Part shown: piece by piece, positions 4,713-11,907 of the stretch
Layout: every line of letters starts with the position of its first letter
How positions within the stretch are numbered: position 1 is the first letter of the stretch
Assembly: GCA_002779235.1 (NCBI GenBank)
Contig: PEXD01000014.1
Coordinates: 1 to 14,787, forward strand
Length of the DNA: 14,787 bases
From: Candidatus Woesearchaeota archaeon CG07_land_8_20_14_0_80_44_23
GTDB taxonomy: Archaea > Nanobdellota > Nanobdellia > Woesearchaeales > 0-14-0-80-44-23
Direction: 5' to 3'
Position numbers and translations under genes: made by a program
Notes under the pieces: model-generated
What the model saw: only the letters and a program-made list of their open reading frames with translations
The model's database searches: none
Told to the model about the DNA's origin: nothing

Positions 4713-6914
4713 TTACGCCTGCACTGCGACCCCTGTTTCCTGGTCAACCTTGAGCCCCTTCCTGTTCCTGATGCTCTCCATGACTTTCTGCTGGAGCTCC
4801 TCAGGAACCTTCTCAAATGTTTGGTCCACCACAAACTGAGTTGCCCTTCCCTCTGTTGCTGACCTCAGGTCGTTGCTCAGCCCTATCATCTCGGCGACAG
4901 GAAGCTTCGCTTTAATCACTACAAGTATGTTCTCCTGCTGCACGTCGATGAGCTGCCCCCTCTTGTTGCCGATGAGCTTTGAGAGGTCTCCCAGATATCC
5001 CTCGGGCGCCTCGAACTGCATTGTCTGCACCGGCTCGTATATGAACGGTCTCGCGAGGAGTATCGCGCCCCTGATTCCGTCCCTCACAGCAGGGTAGACC
5101 TGCGCCGGCCCCCTGTGAATGGCGTCCTCGTGGAGCTTTGTGTCCATCAGCATTACCTTCATCTTCACGCCGGGCTCCCTCGTGAGCGGGCCTGCTGACA
5201 TGACATCCTCAAAGGAGTCCATTATCAGCTCTATGACTTCTCCTATGTGGACGATTCCCCTGGTCATGTCTATCAGGATGTTGCCATTGTATATGTCCTT
5301 GACCTTTCTTGCAACCTTTGTGTCCATGCCCAGCGCCTCGAGCTTCTTCCAAACCTCGTTATCGTTCTTCTTTATCCTCATCTCAGGAAGGCGCCCCTCC
5401 CTGATTTCATGGTAAATGTTGTCCTCGAGCGGCTCCACAACAAAGTAGAACTTGTTGTGCTTGTTTGGCGATTTTCCCTCAACCTCAGGGGATTTCTTTG
5501 TGATTGTCTCCCTGTAGACCACTATCGGGTTGCTGGTCTTTATCTCTACGCCCTTCTCTGTCTTTATCCTGTTCTCTATGATTTCGAGGTGAAGCTCTCC
5601 CATTCCGCTTATCAGGTGCTCACCTGTCTCCTCATTTATCTGTATCCTGATTCCCGGGTCCTCTTTGTGGACCTGCCTCAGCACCTCTATCAGCTTCGGG
5701 AGGTCAGAGGGCTTCTTTGCCTCGATTGCCTTCGTGACAACCGGCTCGAATATGTGCTTTATTGATTCAAAAGGCGGGTCAATAGGATTTCTTGAGACGG
5801 TTTCGCCTGCAAATGCTCCCTTAAGCCCGACAATGCCGATTATGTTTCCCGGAGGGGCTGACTCTATTGATTCCCTCTTGGGCCCGTTGTAGATTGATAC
5901 CTGCTGCACCCTGACCCTGAGCTTCCCAGTGTTCATGTAGACATCTTCGCCGCTCTTCAGGGTTCCTGAGAAAAGCCTTCCTGCAGAAACCTCTCCTGCG
6001 TGCTTGTCCACTACAATCTTGGTTACCACAAACGCGAGCTCGCCATCTGGATTGCATGAGAGAAGGTCCTTACCCACCTGCGAATCAAGGTCGCCGTGCC
6101 AGATTTTCGGAATCCTGTATTTCTGCGCCTCTAAAGGATTTGGATGGTGCCTGATTGACATGTTGAGCGCTATCTTATGCAGGGGCGCCTTCCTTGCAAG
6201 CTCCTCAATCTTCGCCGGGTCCCCTGACTCGTATGCCTCTATTATGTCTTTGAATGTTATGCCGTGGGATTTCATGTAGGGAACTGAAAGCGCCCACTTG
6301 TGGAATGCACTCCCGAATGCAACGCTTCCATCGTTGACATTGACCTGCCACTTGTCCCCGAATTCTTTCTCGGCGATGTTCTTTATAAGGTAGTTGACAT
6401 TGTTTATTATCTTCGTGAAGCGCTCCTGCATCTGTTCAGGTGTAAGCTTAAGCTCCTTTATCATCCTGTCAACCTTGTTGATGAAGAGCAGCGGCTTGAC
6501 CCTCTCTCTCAGCGCCTGCTTGAGCACTGTCTCTGTCTGCGGCATGACTCCCTCGACTGCGCAGCAGATAAGGATTGTGCCGTCAATGGCTCTCATCGCC
6601 CTTGTGACGTCTCCCCCGAAGTCCACGTGCCCCGGCGTGTCAATGAGGTTTATCAGGTACTCATGCCCCTCAAATTCCTCAACCATGCTTGCGTTTGCAG
6701 AGTCAATGGTTATTCCCCTGGTTTTTTCATCTTCATGAAAATCCATGACGCACTGCTTTCCCGCAAGCTCCTCTGATATCATCCCTGCCCCGAGGAGCAG
6801 GTTGTCTGAGAATGTTGTCTTTCCGTGGTCAATGTGCGCGGATGTGCAAATATTCCTGATATGCACTGGATCGTTCATAATCCGCATAACCTTGTCTACC
6901 ATTTTTTCTGTCAT
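4713..6914 (-). CDS. fusA: Translation elongation factor 2 (aEF-2)
   Basis: This 733-residue GTPase drives ribosomal translocation and is full length for archaeal EF-2. The G domain carries AHIDHGKTT (26-34), RGITID (66-71), DTPGHVDF (92-99) and NKVDR. Domain II follows, and domains III-V end in RNRKGLKV. His600 in LHEDAIHRGPAQ is the residue converted to diphthamide in archaea and eukaryotes, so the organism is expected to have Dph enzymes. ATG 6914 is supported by GGTGAT six nt upstream. The gene begins 11 nt after the NDK stop, so it is probably co-transcribed with NDK and translated through closely spaced initiation. EF-1A lies 106 nt downstream. Confidence 0.98.
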   Translation of the reverse strand: MTEKMVDKVMRIMNDPVHIRNICTSAHIDHGKTTFSDNLLLGAGMISEELAGKQCVMDFHEDEKTRGITIDSANASMVEEFEGHEYLINLIDTPGHVDFGGDVTRAMRAIDGTILICCAVEGVMPQTETVLKQALRERVKPLLFINKVDRMIKELKLTPEQMQERFTKIINNVNYLIKNIAEKEFGDKWQVNVNDGSVAFGSAFHKWALSVPYMKSHGITFKDIIEAYESGDPAKIEELARKAPLHKIALNMSIRHHPNPLEAQKYRIPKIWHGDLDSQVGKDLLSCNPDGELAFVVTKIVVDKHAGEVSAGRLFSGTLKSGEDVYMNTGKLRVRVQQVSIYNGPKRESIESAPPGNIIGIVGLKGAFAGETVSRNPIDPPFESIKHIFEPVVTKAIEAKKPSDLPKLIEVLRQVHKEDPGIRIQINEETGEHLISGMGELHLEIIENRIKTEKGVEIKTSNPIVVYRETITKKSPEVEGKSPNKHNKFYFVVEPLEDNIYHEIREGRLPEMRIKKNDNEVWKKLEALGMDTKVARKVKDIYNGNILIDMTRGIVHIGEVIELIMDSFEDVMSAGPLTREPGVKMKVMLMDTKLHEDAIHRGPAQVYPAVRDGIRGAILLARPFIYEPVQTMQFEAPEGYLGDLSKLIGNKRGQLIDVQQENILVVIKAKLPVAEMIGLSNDLRSATEGRATQFVVDQTFEKVPEELQQKVMESIRNRKGLKVDQETGVAVQA

Positions 6915-6925
6915 AAAAAATCACC

Positions 6926-7531
6926 TTACTTTACTTGGCTTTCCCAAACTGTGCTGTAATTGTAAATTTCATTCGGCTTGAACCAGAGCATTATCTCTGC
7001 TTCAGCTTCTTTTTTGCTTCCTGAGGCGTGGATTATGTTCCTTCCCCCGAAGCCCCTCCTGCTGGCATATCCCATGCTTATTGGCGAAAAGTCGCCCCTG
7101 ATTGTGCCTGGCGGGGATTTGTGGGGCGAGGTGGAGCCGCACATCTTTCTCACTATCTCAACTGCGTGCACACCCTCGAACACCATTGCAATTACAGGCG
7201 CCTCTGTTGCAAATGCAATGAGGTCATTCCATGCCTGCTCTCCAAGCTGAATATTTGTCAGGTTTGTGGCTATGCCCATCTCCTGCCACTCTTTCATGGT
7301 CTTGTCGCCCAGGATTTCTGTCATGCTCTTGGGGTAGTGCTTCATCGCGAGTTCCTTGTCTGCCTGCACCATCTTAATTCCGACAATCTTCAGCCCGACA
7401 TTGTCGAACCTTTCGATTATCCTGCCTGTGAGCCCCCTTTGGACAGCGTCCGGCTTTATCAGCACAAGGGTTTTTTCCACGAAAAAGTCCGCATTGAGCT
7501 CCCTTGGTTTTGGTTTATTATCCTCTGCCAT
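6926..7531 (-). CDS. ndk: Nucleoside diphosphate kinase
   Basis: This 201-residue enzyme transfers the gamma phosphate from ATP to NDPs through a phosphohistidine, supplying GTP for the elongation factors encoded next to it. Visible motifs are EKTLVLIKPDAVQRGL near the N-terminus, PGTIRGDF (141-148) and the active-site RNIIHASGS, with His168. The family signature usually reads HASDS, so Asp is replaced by Gly. It is longer than the roughly 150-residue bacterial form: extra length lies in about 15 N-terminal residues, a middle segment (about 68-100) and the C-terminus. ATG 7531 is chosen because GGGTGG lies just upstream; the frame stays open 20 codons further but that part overlaps L24e. The gap to L24e is 11 nt. 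Confidence 0.95.
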   Translation of the reverse strand: MAEDNKPKPRELNADFFVEKTLVLIKPDAVQRGLTGRIIERFDNVGLKIVGIKMVQADKELAMKHYPKSMTEILGDKTMKEWQEMGIATNLTNIQLGEQAWNDLIAFATEAPVIAMVFEGVHAVEIVRKMCGSTSPHKSPPGTIRGDFSPISMGYASRRGFGGRNIIHASGSKKEAEAEIMLWFKPNEIYNYSTVWESQVK

Positions 7532-7542
7532 CTTTCGCCACC

Positions 7543-7737
7543 CTACTCCTCCTTTGCTCCCTTTGCTTCCTTGCCGTATGCCCTTGTCCACTTGTAGTCA
7601 GAGGGCTTCCTTCCAAGCTTCAGGAGGTTCTTCTGGCACTTTGTCGAGCAGAAATACAGGATTTTCCCTGTCTTTCTGACAAACAAAATTCCAGTTCCCC
7701 TCTGGATATTTTTTCCGCAAAAACTGCATCTTGCCAT
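7543..7737 (-). CDS. rpl24e: Ribosomal protein eL24 (L24e)
   Basis: This 64-residue large-subunit protein has the archaeal L24e zinc ribbon: Cys4 and Cys7 (CSFC) with Cys30 and Cys34 (CSTKC). RCSFCGKNI and the TDG-like TGILFVRKTGKILYFCS segment match the family. The C-terminus is short, Lys/Glu/Gly-rich, and stops at TAG 7543-7545. Start ATG 7737 has only a weak GGCGGT site upstream and may depend on coupling with S28e, whose stop lies 15 nt before it. The gene order L7Ae, S28e, L24e, NDK is a classic archaeal cluster, which supports the call. Confidence 0.95.
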   Translation of the reverse strand: MARCSFCGKNIQRGTGILFVRKTGKILYFCSTKCQKNLLKLGRKPSDYKWTRAYGKEAKGAKEE

Positions 7738-7752
7738 TATAACCGCCTCGGA

Positions 7753-8094
7753 TTACTTCCTTGATTGTGTAAGCTTCCTTGCCTCAAACTCTGTCTCCCT
7801 GAGCATGAGGATGTCTCCAACCCTTATCGGGCCGATGACATTTCTCCTTATTATCTTGCCCTCGTCGCGCCCTTCGAAGATTTTGCACCTGACCTGGGTA
7901 ACTTCGCCCCTTGTGCCGGTCCTTCCGATGACTTCCTCAACCTGCGCGCTCCAGGCCGGCGAGAATGAAACCCTGCCTGCAACAGCCTGCCTTTCCGGCG
8001 CCTGCTCAGGCTCTGCCCTCTTGCCCTTCTTCTCTTTCGGAGTTTCCTCCTTTTCCATCCCAATTGGGGTAACCAGTTCTTTTTCCTTTTTCAT
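7753..8094 (-). CDS. rps28e: Ribosomal protein eS28 (S28e) with N-terminal extension
   Basis: This is a small-subunit OB-fold protein near the mRNA exit. The core (from about residue 43) has VIGRTGTRGEVTQVRCKIFEGRDEGKIIRRNVIGPIRVGDILMLRETE in family order, with the near-invariant C-terminal LRETE. Length is 113 residues against about 70 for typical eS28. The extra 40 N-terminal residues are charged, low complexity and rich in Lys and Glu. ATG 8094 is supported by GGGTGG 6 nt upstream, between it and the L7Ae stop 13 nt away. An internal Met13 (8058) lacks comparable support. I infer the extension is real but disordered. Confidence 0.94.
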   Translation of the reverse strand: MKKEKELVTPIGMEKEETPKEKKGKRAEPEQAPERQAVAGRVSFSPAWSAQVEEVIGRTGTRGEVTQVRCKIFEGRDEGKIIRRNVIGPIRVGDILMLRETEFEARKLTQSRK

Positions 8095-8107
8095 TTAGGC
8101 CACCCTC

Positions 8108-8494
8108 TTACTCTTCCTTCTTCTCTTCTTCTTTCTTTTCTTCCTTTTTCTCTTCCTTTGCAGGGGCTCTGAGAAGCTCGATTATCTCCTTGATGTTCCT
8201 CTTCGCCTCGCCCTCCTCAACGATTGCAATGCTTGCAGTAGGCACCCCGACTCCGCAGGCCACGCCAAGCTCTTCCTTGCTCGGCACCTCTACACAGGGT
8301 ATTCCCTTCTCCTTCGCGAGGAGCGGAAGGTGCATAACAATCTCTGCAGGGGTTATGTCCTTGGCATATACGACGAGCTTTGCAGTGCCCCTCTCGATTG
8401 CCTTTGTTACCTCATTTGTCCCCTTCTTTATTTTCCCGGTTGTCTTTGCGATCTCGATTGCTTCCAAAACCTTTTCAGTTGTTTCATCTGGCAT
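8108..8494 (-). CDS. rpl7ae: Ribosomal protein eL8 / L7Ae
   Basis: This 128-residue kink-turn RNA-binding protein belongs to the large subunit and, in archaea, also to C/D and H/ACA sRNPs and RNase P. GTNEVTKAIERGTAKLVVYAKD contains the RNA-contacting segment, followed by PAEIVMHLPLLAKEKGIP and VPSKEELG, all typical. The last 16 residues are an almost pure Lys/Glu tail. ATG 8494 has GGTGA 4 nt upstream. A TATA box on the minus strand (8536-8546) gives a leader of about 22 nt, making this the first gene of the translation cluster. Because L7Ae often controls its own mRNA through a k-turn, the short leader was checked by eye, but no clear k-turn is seen. Confidence 0.97.
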   Translation of the reverse strand: MPDETTEKVLEAIEIAKTTGKIKKGTNEVTKAIERGTAKLVVYAKDITPAEIVMHLPLLAKEKGIPCVEVPSKEELGVACGVGVPTASIAIVEEGEAKRNIKEIIELLRAPAKEEKKEEKKEEEKKEE

Positions 8495-8535
8495 TTTTCA
8501 CCAATCCTCCACATTTTTTTTCTAATTATCCTTCC

Positions 8536-8546
8536 AATTATATACA
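8536..8546 (-). promoter_or_regulatory. Promoter of the L7Ae to EF-2 operon
   Basis: On the minus strand TGTATATAATT lies about 48 nt upstream of the L7Ae start and predicts initiation near 8516. It is the only strong TATA box ahead of the tightly packed genes L7Ae, S28e, L24e, NDK and EF-2. Confidence 0.65.
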
Positions 8547-8558
8547 TTATACAGTGAG

Positions 8559-8739
8559 CAGAGGCCTAAAAGAACAAACACCTCATTCGAGCGCTTGGCT
8601 CTCATCAATCACTGGCAATGTCTGGGATTAGGAGGTTATTTATAAAGCTTTTCATGCTTGGACTATGTGCTGCTGATTTGGCTTGTCCGAACATATTGCC
8701 CGTCTGCGATGGTGTTTTTTTATAGAAAAAGCGTAAAAC
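8559..8739. other. Divergent intergenic region, possible small RNA
   Basis: There is no supported gene between the L7Ae promoter and the promoter of the 8773 gene. Visible elements are a GAGC-GCTTG-GCTC hairpin (8589-8601), an ACCTC/GAGGT pair that could enclose it, a TATA-like TTATTTATAAAGC (8636-8648), and a T7 tract (8715-8721) about 50 nt after the expected start. That pattern could be a short RNA of roughly 8668-8718. I cannot assign it to a family. Confidence 0.25.
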
Positions 8740-8748
8740 TTATATAAA
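8740..8748 (+). promoter_or_regulatory. TATA box of nucleotidyltransferase-like gene
   Basis: TTATATAAA centred near 8744 predicts a start at about 8770, directly at the ATG (8773). The mRNA is therefore probably leaderless, which agrees with the lack of a Shine-Dalgarno site there. Confidence 0.7.
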
Positions 8749-8752
8749 CAAG

Positions 8753-8768
8753 TGATATTATAATATCA
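8753..8768. promoter_or_regulatory. 16-bp perfect palindrome, candidate operator
   Basis: TGATATTATAATATCA is a perfect inverted repeat placed exactly between the TATA box and the ATG of the downstream gene. A dimeric repressor bound here would block transcription initiation. Together with the HTH-like N-terminus of the first gene product, this suggests autoregulation, as in toxin-antitoxin operons. Confidence 0.65.
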
Positions 8769-8772
8769 TAAA

Positions 8773-9636
8773 ATGGAAAATTACCTAAATTTAGAATTGA
8801 TAGAAAAAAATGAGTCCCTGCTAGAAGGCAGAATATTTACTGCAATACAATTGAACACATTAAAGAAAAAATTACAAAAAAAGCATTTGAATTCTAATGA
8901 GAAAACTTATTATTATAAGTTTATTAAGCCAAAAATTCGTGCAATGATGGCATTCTTCAACATTAACGAGATAAATGTCAATGGTAAAGAATTTATTAAG
9001 GAAAATAAGCTTGAAGAGGCCATAAAGATAATTCATAAGCTGGAACAAAAACATAAAGGCAAAAAAATCATCCTATCAGGATCATTCTTATTCAATAAAG
9101 AATATAATGATATTGATGTCTTTGTTTTTTCCAAATATGACAAAGAGGATTATCAGAAAGGCAAGGTTCACGTTACATTCCTGCCTGAATCTGCTTTACA
9201 ATCATTATTTTTTAGTTCATTATGCAAAATCAGCATCAGTAACTTCAACTATACTCCAAAGAGTGAGTTTGATATAGAGCTACCTAGCGTACTGCAAACT
9301 TACGAGTTATTGGTCAATGCAATCCTGAATAATGAAGATTATGAAAAAAATCTCAGAGACTTTATCTTGCAAACAGAATATGTCTCTAAAAGTGTGATTT
9401 TGAATCCCAAGCAGTTGTATGACATTAAAGAGAAACTTTCACGCAAGAATCTGGGCATCTTGTCCAACACATTTATTAATTCCTTAGCACTAAGCTATAC
9501 TGCGAAAATTTTAAAGTCTAAACTTAAAGCGCAGGTTAATGATTACAAGAAGCTATTAACAAAATACAAGACAGCTAAGAATCTGCCAATATATATCGAT
9601 ACATATTCGAAGGTGATTTCACTTGCAAACTGCTGA
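8773..9636 (+). CDS. HTH-like plus nucleotidyltransferase-fold protein, putative antitoxin/regulator
   Basis: This 287-residue protein has three parts. Residues 18-60 (FTAIQLNTLKKKLQKK, then NEKTYYYKFIKPKIRAM) look like a helical DNA-binding segment. Residues 98-145 show the nucleotidyltransferase pattern: hydrophobic strand, Gly103-Ser104, nine residues, then Asp113-Ile-Asp115 and a hydrophobic strand. The next strand reads KVHVTFLPES, where active MNT/AbiEii-type enzymes usually have a third Asp, so activity may be lost. Residues 170-287 are mainly helical and Lys-rich. It starts at ATG 8773, probably leaderless. Its 3' end overlaps the next gene by 14 nt, so the pair is one operon. Composition is much more AT-rich than the ribosomal cluster, which fits horizontal gain. 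The antitoxin role is inferred; the fold is fairly secure. Confidence 0.6.
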   Translation: MENYLNLELIEKNESLLEGRIFTAIQLNTLKKKLQKKHLNSNEKTYYYKFIKPKIRAMMAFFNINEINVNGKEFIKENKLEEAIKIIHKLEQKHKGKKIILSGSFLFNKEYNDIDVFVFSKYDKEDYQKGKVHVTFLPESALQSLFFSSLCKISISNFNYTPKSEFDIELPSVLQTYELLVNAILNNEDYEKNLRDFILQTEYVSKSVILNPKQLYDIKEKLSRKNLGILSNTFINSLALSYTAKILKSKLKAQVNDYKKLLTKYKTAKNLPIYIDTYSKVISLANC

Positions 9637-9940
9637 AGCCAGGATATTGATAAAAAAGATTTTGGAGTCTGATGTAAAATTTGACGGACACTTTGATAAA
9701 TGCTTTAATAACCTTAAACACACACAGCAAGAAGAGCTCATTGAATGGGTTAGGGCGTGCAAGGAATTAAAGATTAATCCCATTCAATCAAAAACTAATC
9801 GTGAAATCATTGGATTTGTAAAACGGATAGGAAGCAACATTAGAGCAATGCTAACTAAAGAGAAGAAAGGATACTTTATAGAACTATTTTTAGACAAACA
9901 TAAATATTATGAAATAGAAATGAACAAACTAGGATTCTAG
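9623..9940 (+). CDS. Small RelE/ParE-like protein, putative toxin
   Basis: This 105-residue protein starts at TTG 9623, supported by a full GGTGAT Shine-Dalgarno (9612-9617) five nt upstream inside the preceding gene; the two genes overlap by 14 nt. The pattern FDKCFNNL, a helix EELIEWVRACKELKINP, then IGSNIRAML, GYFIELFLDKHKYYE resembles the RelE/ParE fold (helical hairpin, then strands with a conserved Arg and a His-Lys/Tyr near the end). I cannot prove this from sequence alone. Its size, partner gene and overlap fit a type II toxin, but it could also be a binding partner of the nucleotidyltransferase-like protein. It is AT-rich like its neighbour. Confidence 0.55.
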   Translation: MQTAEARILIKKILESDVKFDGHFDKCFNNLKHTQQEELIEWVRACKELKINPIQSKTNREIIGFVKRIGSNIRAMLTKEKKGYFIELFLDKHKYYEIEMNKLGF

Positions 9941-9963
9941 AACGCCTTAGATTAGTATATTAT

Positions 9964-9990
9964 GCAGCTGCTTTTTTAGTGACGCTTTTT
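9964..9990 (+). terminator. T-run terminator after the two-gene island
   Basis: GCAGCTGC (9964-9971) is followed by six T (9972-9977), then a second T5 tract (9986-9990). It lies 24 nt after the TAG of the putative toxin gene and before a new promoter at 10049. Confidence 0.5.
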
Positions 9991-10048
9991 GTCAAATCCG
10001 GAAGATTTCCAAAGTTTAGTTACTTATAAGTGATTACAAATCGAAAGA

Positions 10049-10058
10049 TTTAAATATA
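10049..10058 (+). promoter_or_regulatory. TATA box of two-gene coiled-coil operon
   Basis: TTTAAATATA centred near 10053 predicts initiation around 10080, leaving a leader of about 15 nt with a GGAGG site before ATG 10095. Confidence 0.6.
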
Positions 10059-10094
10059 CAAATGTTTTTGCAGCAGACATGGAGGCTGATAATT

Positions 10095-10889
10095 ATGGCA
10101 AATGAAAATTTTGGAGCAATAAGGGAGCAGGTTTCTAATCTCGTTGACCTGCTTTACACATCTGCAAATAAATTAACAACAATAAGCAATGTCCAATACA
10201 AGGAAAATTGGTCTGATTCCAGCGCAGACGATTTCTCTGCAGGATGTGAGGAAACAAAGATGCTTCTTAAGCTGGTTCCGAGAATTGAGAAAACCCTTTC
10301 AAAAAACGGCTATGACATACTCTACCAGCCAAAGCCGTATGAGCTGAAAGGCAAAAACTTCATGCAGCAGAGAAGGATAGACACCTCAGCGCTGAAGGCG
10401 CAGAATGAGGCAGACGGGCTGGCGAAAACGAAAATTTTAAATTTTAAAACTAAGCTTGAAGACATAGTTGCTCTAGTTGAGGACGGGATAGAGGAGGAAA
10501 ACACCTATGCAAGTATACTGAATATAATGTATAATATGCTGGACACAATGTATTCTATTACAATAAAGCCGGGAAATACCGTGTACCACTTCTCCAAGAG
10601 AGACTTTTACTTTGAGGTGCCGGTAAAGTCCATTTTTGACTACCTTGAGAACAAGCTGCTGCCCACGCTAAAGGATAAGGTGGATAGCGGAATCCAGCAG
10701 CTGAAGCAGATATATGATGAGCTGAACAGCAGGCTGAACGAGCTCCAAGACCTCAAAAAGAAATTCAGGCGCCTAAATTCATATAAAGGGCTGATAAGCG
10801 CAGAAAGCGCAGCAAAGGTTTATGCGTTTGAGGCAGGCATGAACAGGCAATTGCAGCAGGAGGAAATACTACTCAGGCCGAGGGAGTAA
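10095..10889 (+). CDS. Hypothetical helical protein with C-terminal coiled coil
   Basis: This 264-residue protein is not recognised. There is no signal peptide or membrane span. Most of it appears alpha-helical, and residues about 195-240 have heptad-like Leu/Ile spacing (LENKLLPTLKDKVDSGIQQLKQ, then LNSRLNELQDLKKK) typical of a coiled coil. The start ATG 10095 is chosen because GGAGG (10081-10085) precedes it and the TATA box lies correctly upstream; an in-frame ATG at 10062 lies upstream of the predicted transcript start. The stop is 2 nt before the next gene, so the two are translated from one mRNA and may form a complex. Codon use is close to the genome core, unlike the island before it. 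Confidence 0.7.
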   Translation: MANENFGAIREQVSNLVDLLYTSANKLTTISNVQYKENWSDSSADDFSAGCEETKMLLKLVPRIEKTLSKNGYDILYQPKPYELKGKNFMQQRRIDTSALKAQNEADGLAKTKILNFKTKLEDIVALVEDGIEEENTYASILNIMYNMLDTMYSITIKPGNTVYHFSKRDFYFEVPVKSIFDYLENKLLPTLKDKVDSGIQQLKQIYDELNSRLNELQDLKKKFRRLNSYKGLISAESAAKVYAFEAGMNRQLQQEEILLRPRE

Positions 10890-10891
10890 AA

Positions 10892-11863
10892 ATGGAAGCA
10901 ATAATGCTTGAGCAGAGGATGGAACGGCTGATTGCAGAGTTCAGGGCCGCTTCTGAAAAAGTTGCTGATGTCAACCCTGATTACAGCAGGGTTAACATAG
11001 TCCAGCATGAACACCAGATAAAGACGCCTGTCTTTACGCCATGGGATAATTCAGGAGCAATGGAGCAGACAGGCTCTGTGCATTACAGGCATAGAATCGA
11101 TAACGAGCCCACACCTGAAGAGAATGAACAGCCCCTCAGAGAGAGGGAATACTGCGAAAGGGCGGAAGAGGCAATGAATCAGATAATTGCTCTTGAAAAC
11201 TGCCAGTCAGGAAACACGCAGGAAGGATACAAAGCTCTTGTAAATGCAATAAAACAATTCAGGAACACATATGTTAAGGGAACTGAAGGATATCAGAGCC
11301 AGGTAAAACTGGACTTCTCATTAAACCTGAAAAAGACGACAGAGGAAATTTACAAAATGCAGGATATTGCAAAGGCATACTCTGTTTCAGTAAACCCTGC
11401 TGTCAGGAAAAAGGCGGAAAACGCTCTATCATTCATTGAGAATGTCATCTCAGAAAACAATGACATACTATATCATAGTCATGGACTTCTCAGCAGCAGC
11501 ATCTACACCGGCAATATCAGGGCAGAAGCAATTGCGATGGACAATTACAAGCAGGAAGTTCCCGATGTGGACATACAATTTGAGAGAAAGAAGGCGCATG
11601 CTCCTAAAGAAACTGTCACGCCGTCTAAACAAGAATCCGCAACACAGAAAAGAGACCCTTATGAAAAAGTATATCAGATACTCAGCGGAGATTATGAGGA
11701 AAAGCAGTCCAAAAGAAAATCAGCAAGGGCTGAAAGAGACCCTTATGAGAAAGTATACAGAACACTCAGCGGCAACATTGAGGACAGATTCCCAATCTTA
11801 AGAATGTTCATTAAGCCAAAGAAAGACCCGTATTGGAGGGTTTATAAAATATTAAATAAATAG
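10892..11863 (+). CDS. Hypothetical protein with three C-terminal DPYxxVYxxL repeats
   Basis: This 323-residue protein is not recognised. The N-terminal two thirds are helical and acidic, with no membrane span. The last 70 residues hold three copies of a short motif: KRDPYEKVYQILSG (253-266), ERDPYEKVYRTLSG (281-294) and KKDPYWRVYKILNK (310-323, the very C-terminus). The repeats are spaced 28-29 residues apart and joined by Lys/Arg-rich linkers. Such repeats usually act as multivalent docking motifs or contacts with a surface or polymer; this is inference. ATG 10892 has GGGAG immediately upstream and begins 2 nt after the preceding stop. The gene ends 44 nt from a convergent gene. Confidence 0.7.
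   Translation: MEAIMLEQRMERLIAEFRAASEKVADVNPDYSRVNIVQHEHQIKTPVFTPWDNSGAMEQTGSVHYRHRIDNEPTPEENEQPLREREYCERAEEAMNQIIALENCQSGNTQEGYKALVNAIKQFRNTYVKGTEGYQSQVKLDFSLNLKKTTEEIYKMQDIAKAYSVSVNPAVRKKAENALSFIENVISENNDILYHSHGLLSSSIYTGNIRAEAIAMDNYKQEVPDVDIQFERKKAHAPKETVTPSKQESATQKRDPYEKVYQILSGDYEEKQSKRKSARAERDPYEKVYRTLSGNIEDRFPILRMFIKPKKDPYWRVYKILNK
11650..11863 (+). repeat. Three tandem coding repeats (DPYxxVYxxL)
   Basis: Units 1 and 2 are similar at the DNA level as well (both read AGAGACCCTTATGA, then a codon or two later AAAGTATA, and end CTCAGCGG), pointing to duplication. Unit 3 has diverged and forms the protein end. Confidence 0.8.
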
Positions 11864-11907
11864 AAATACAATTAAAATATTAATGAGAAAAAATAATATA
11901 AAAATAA

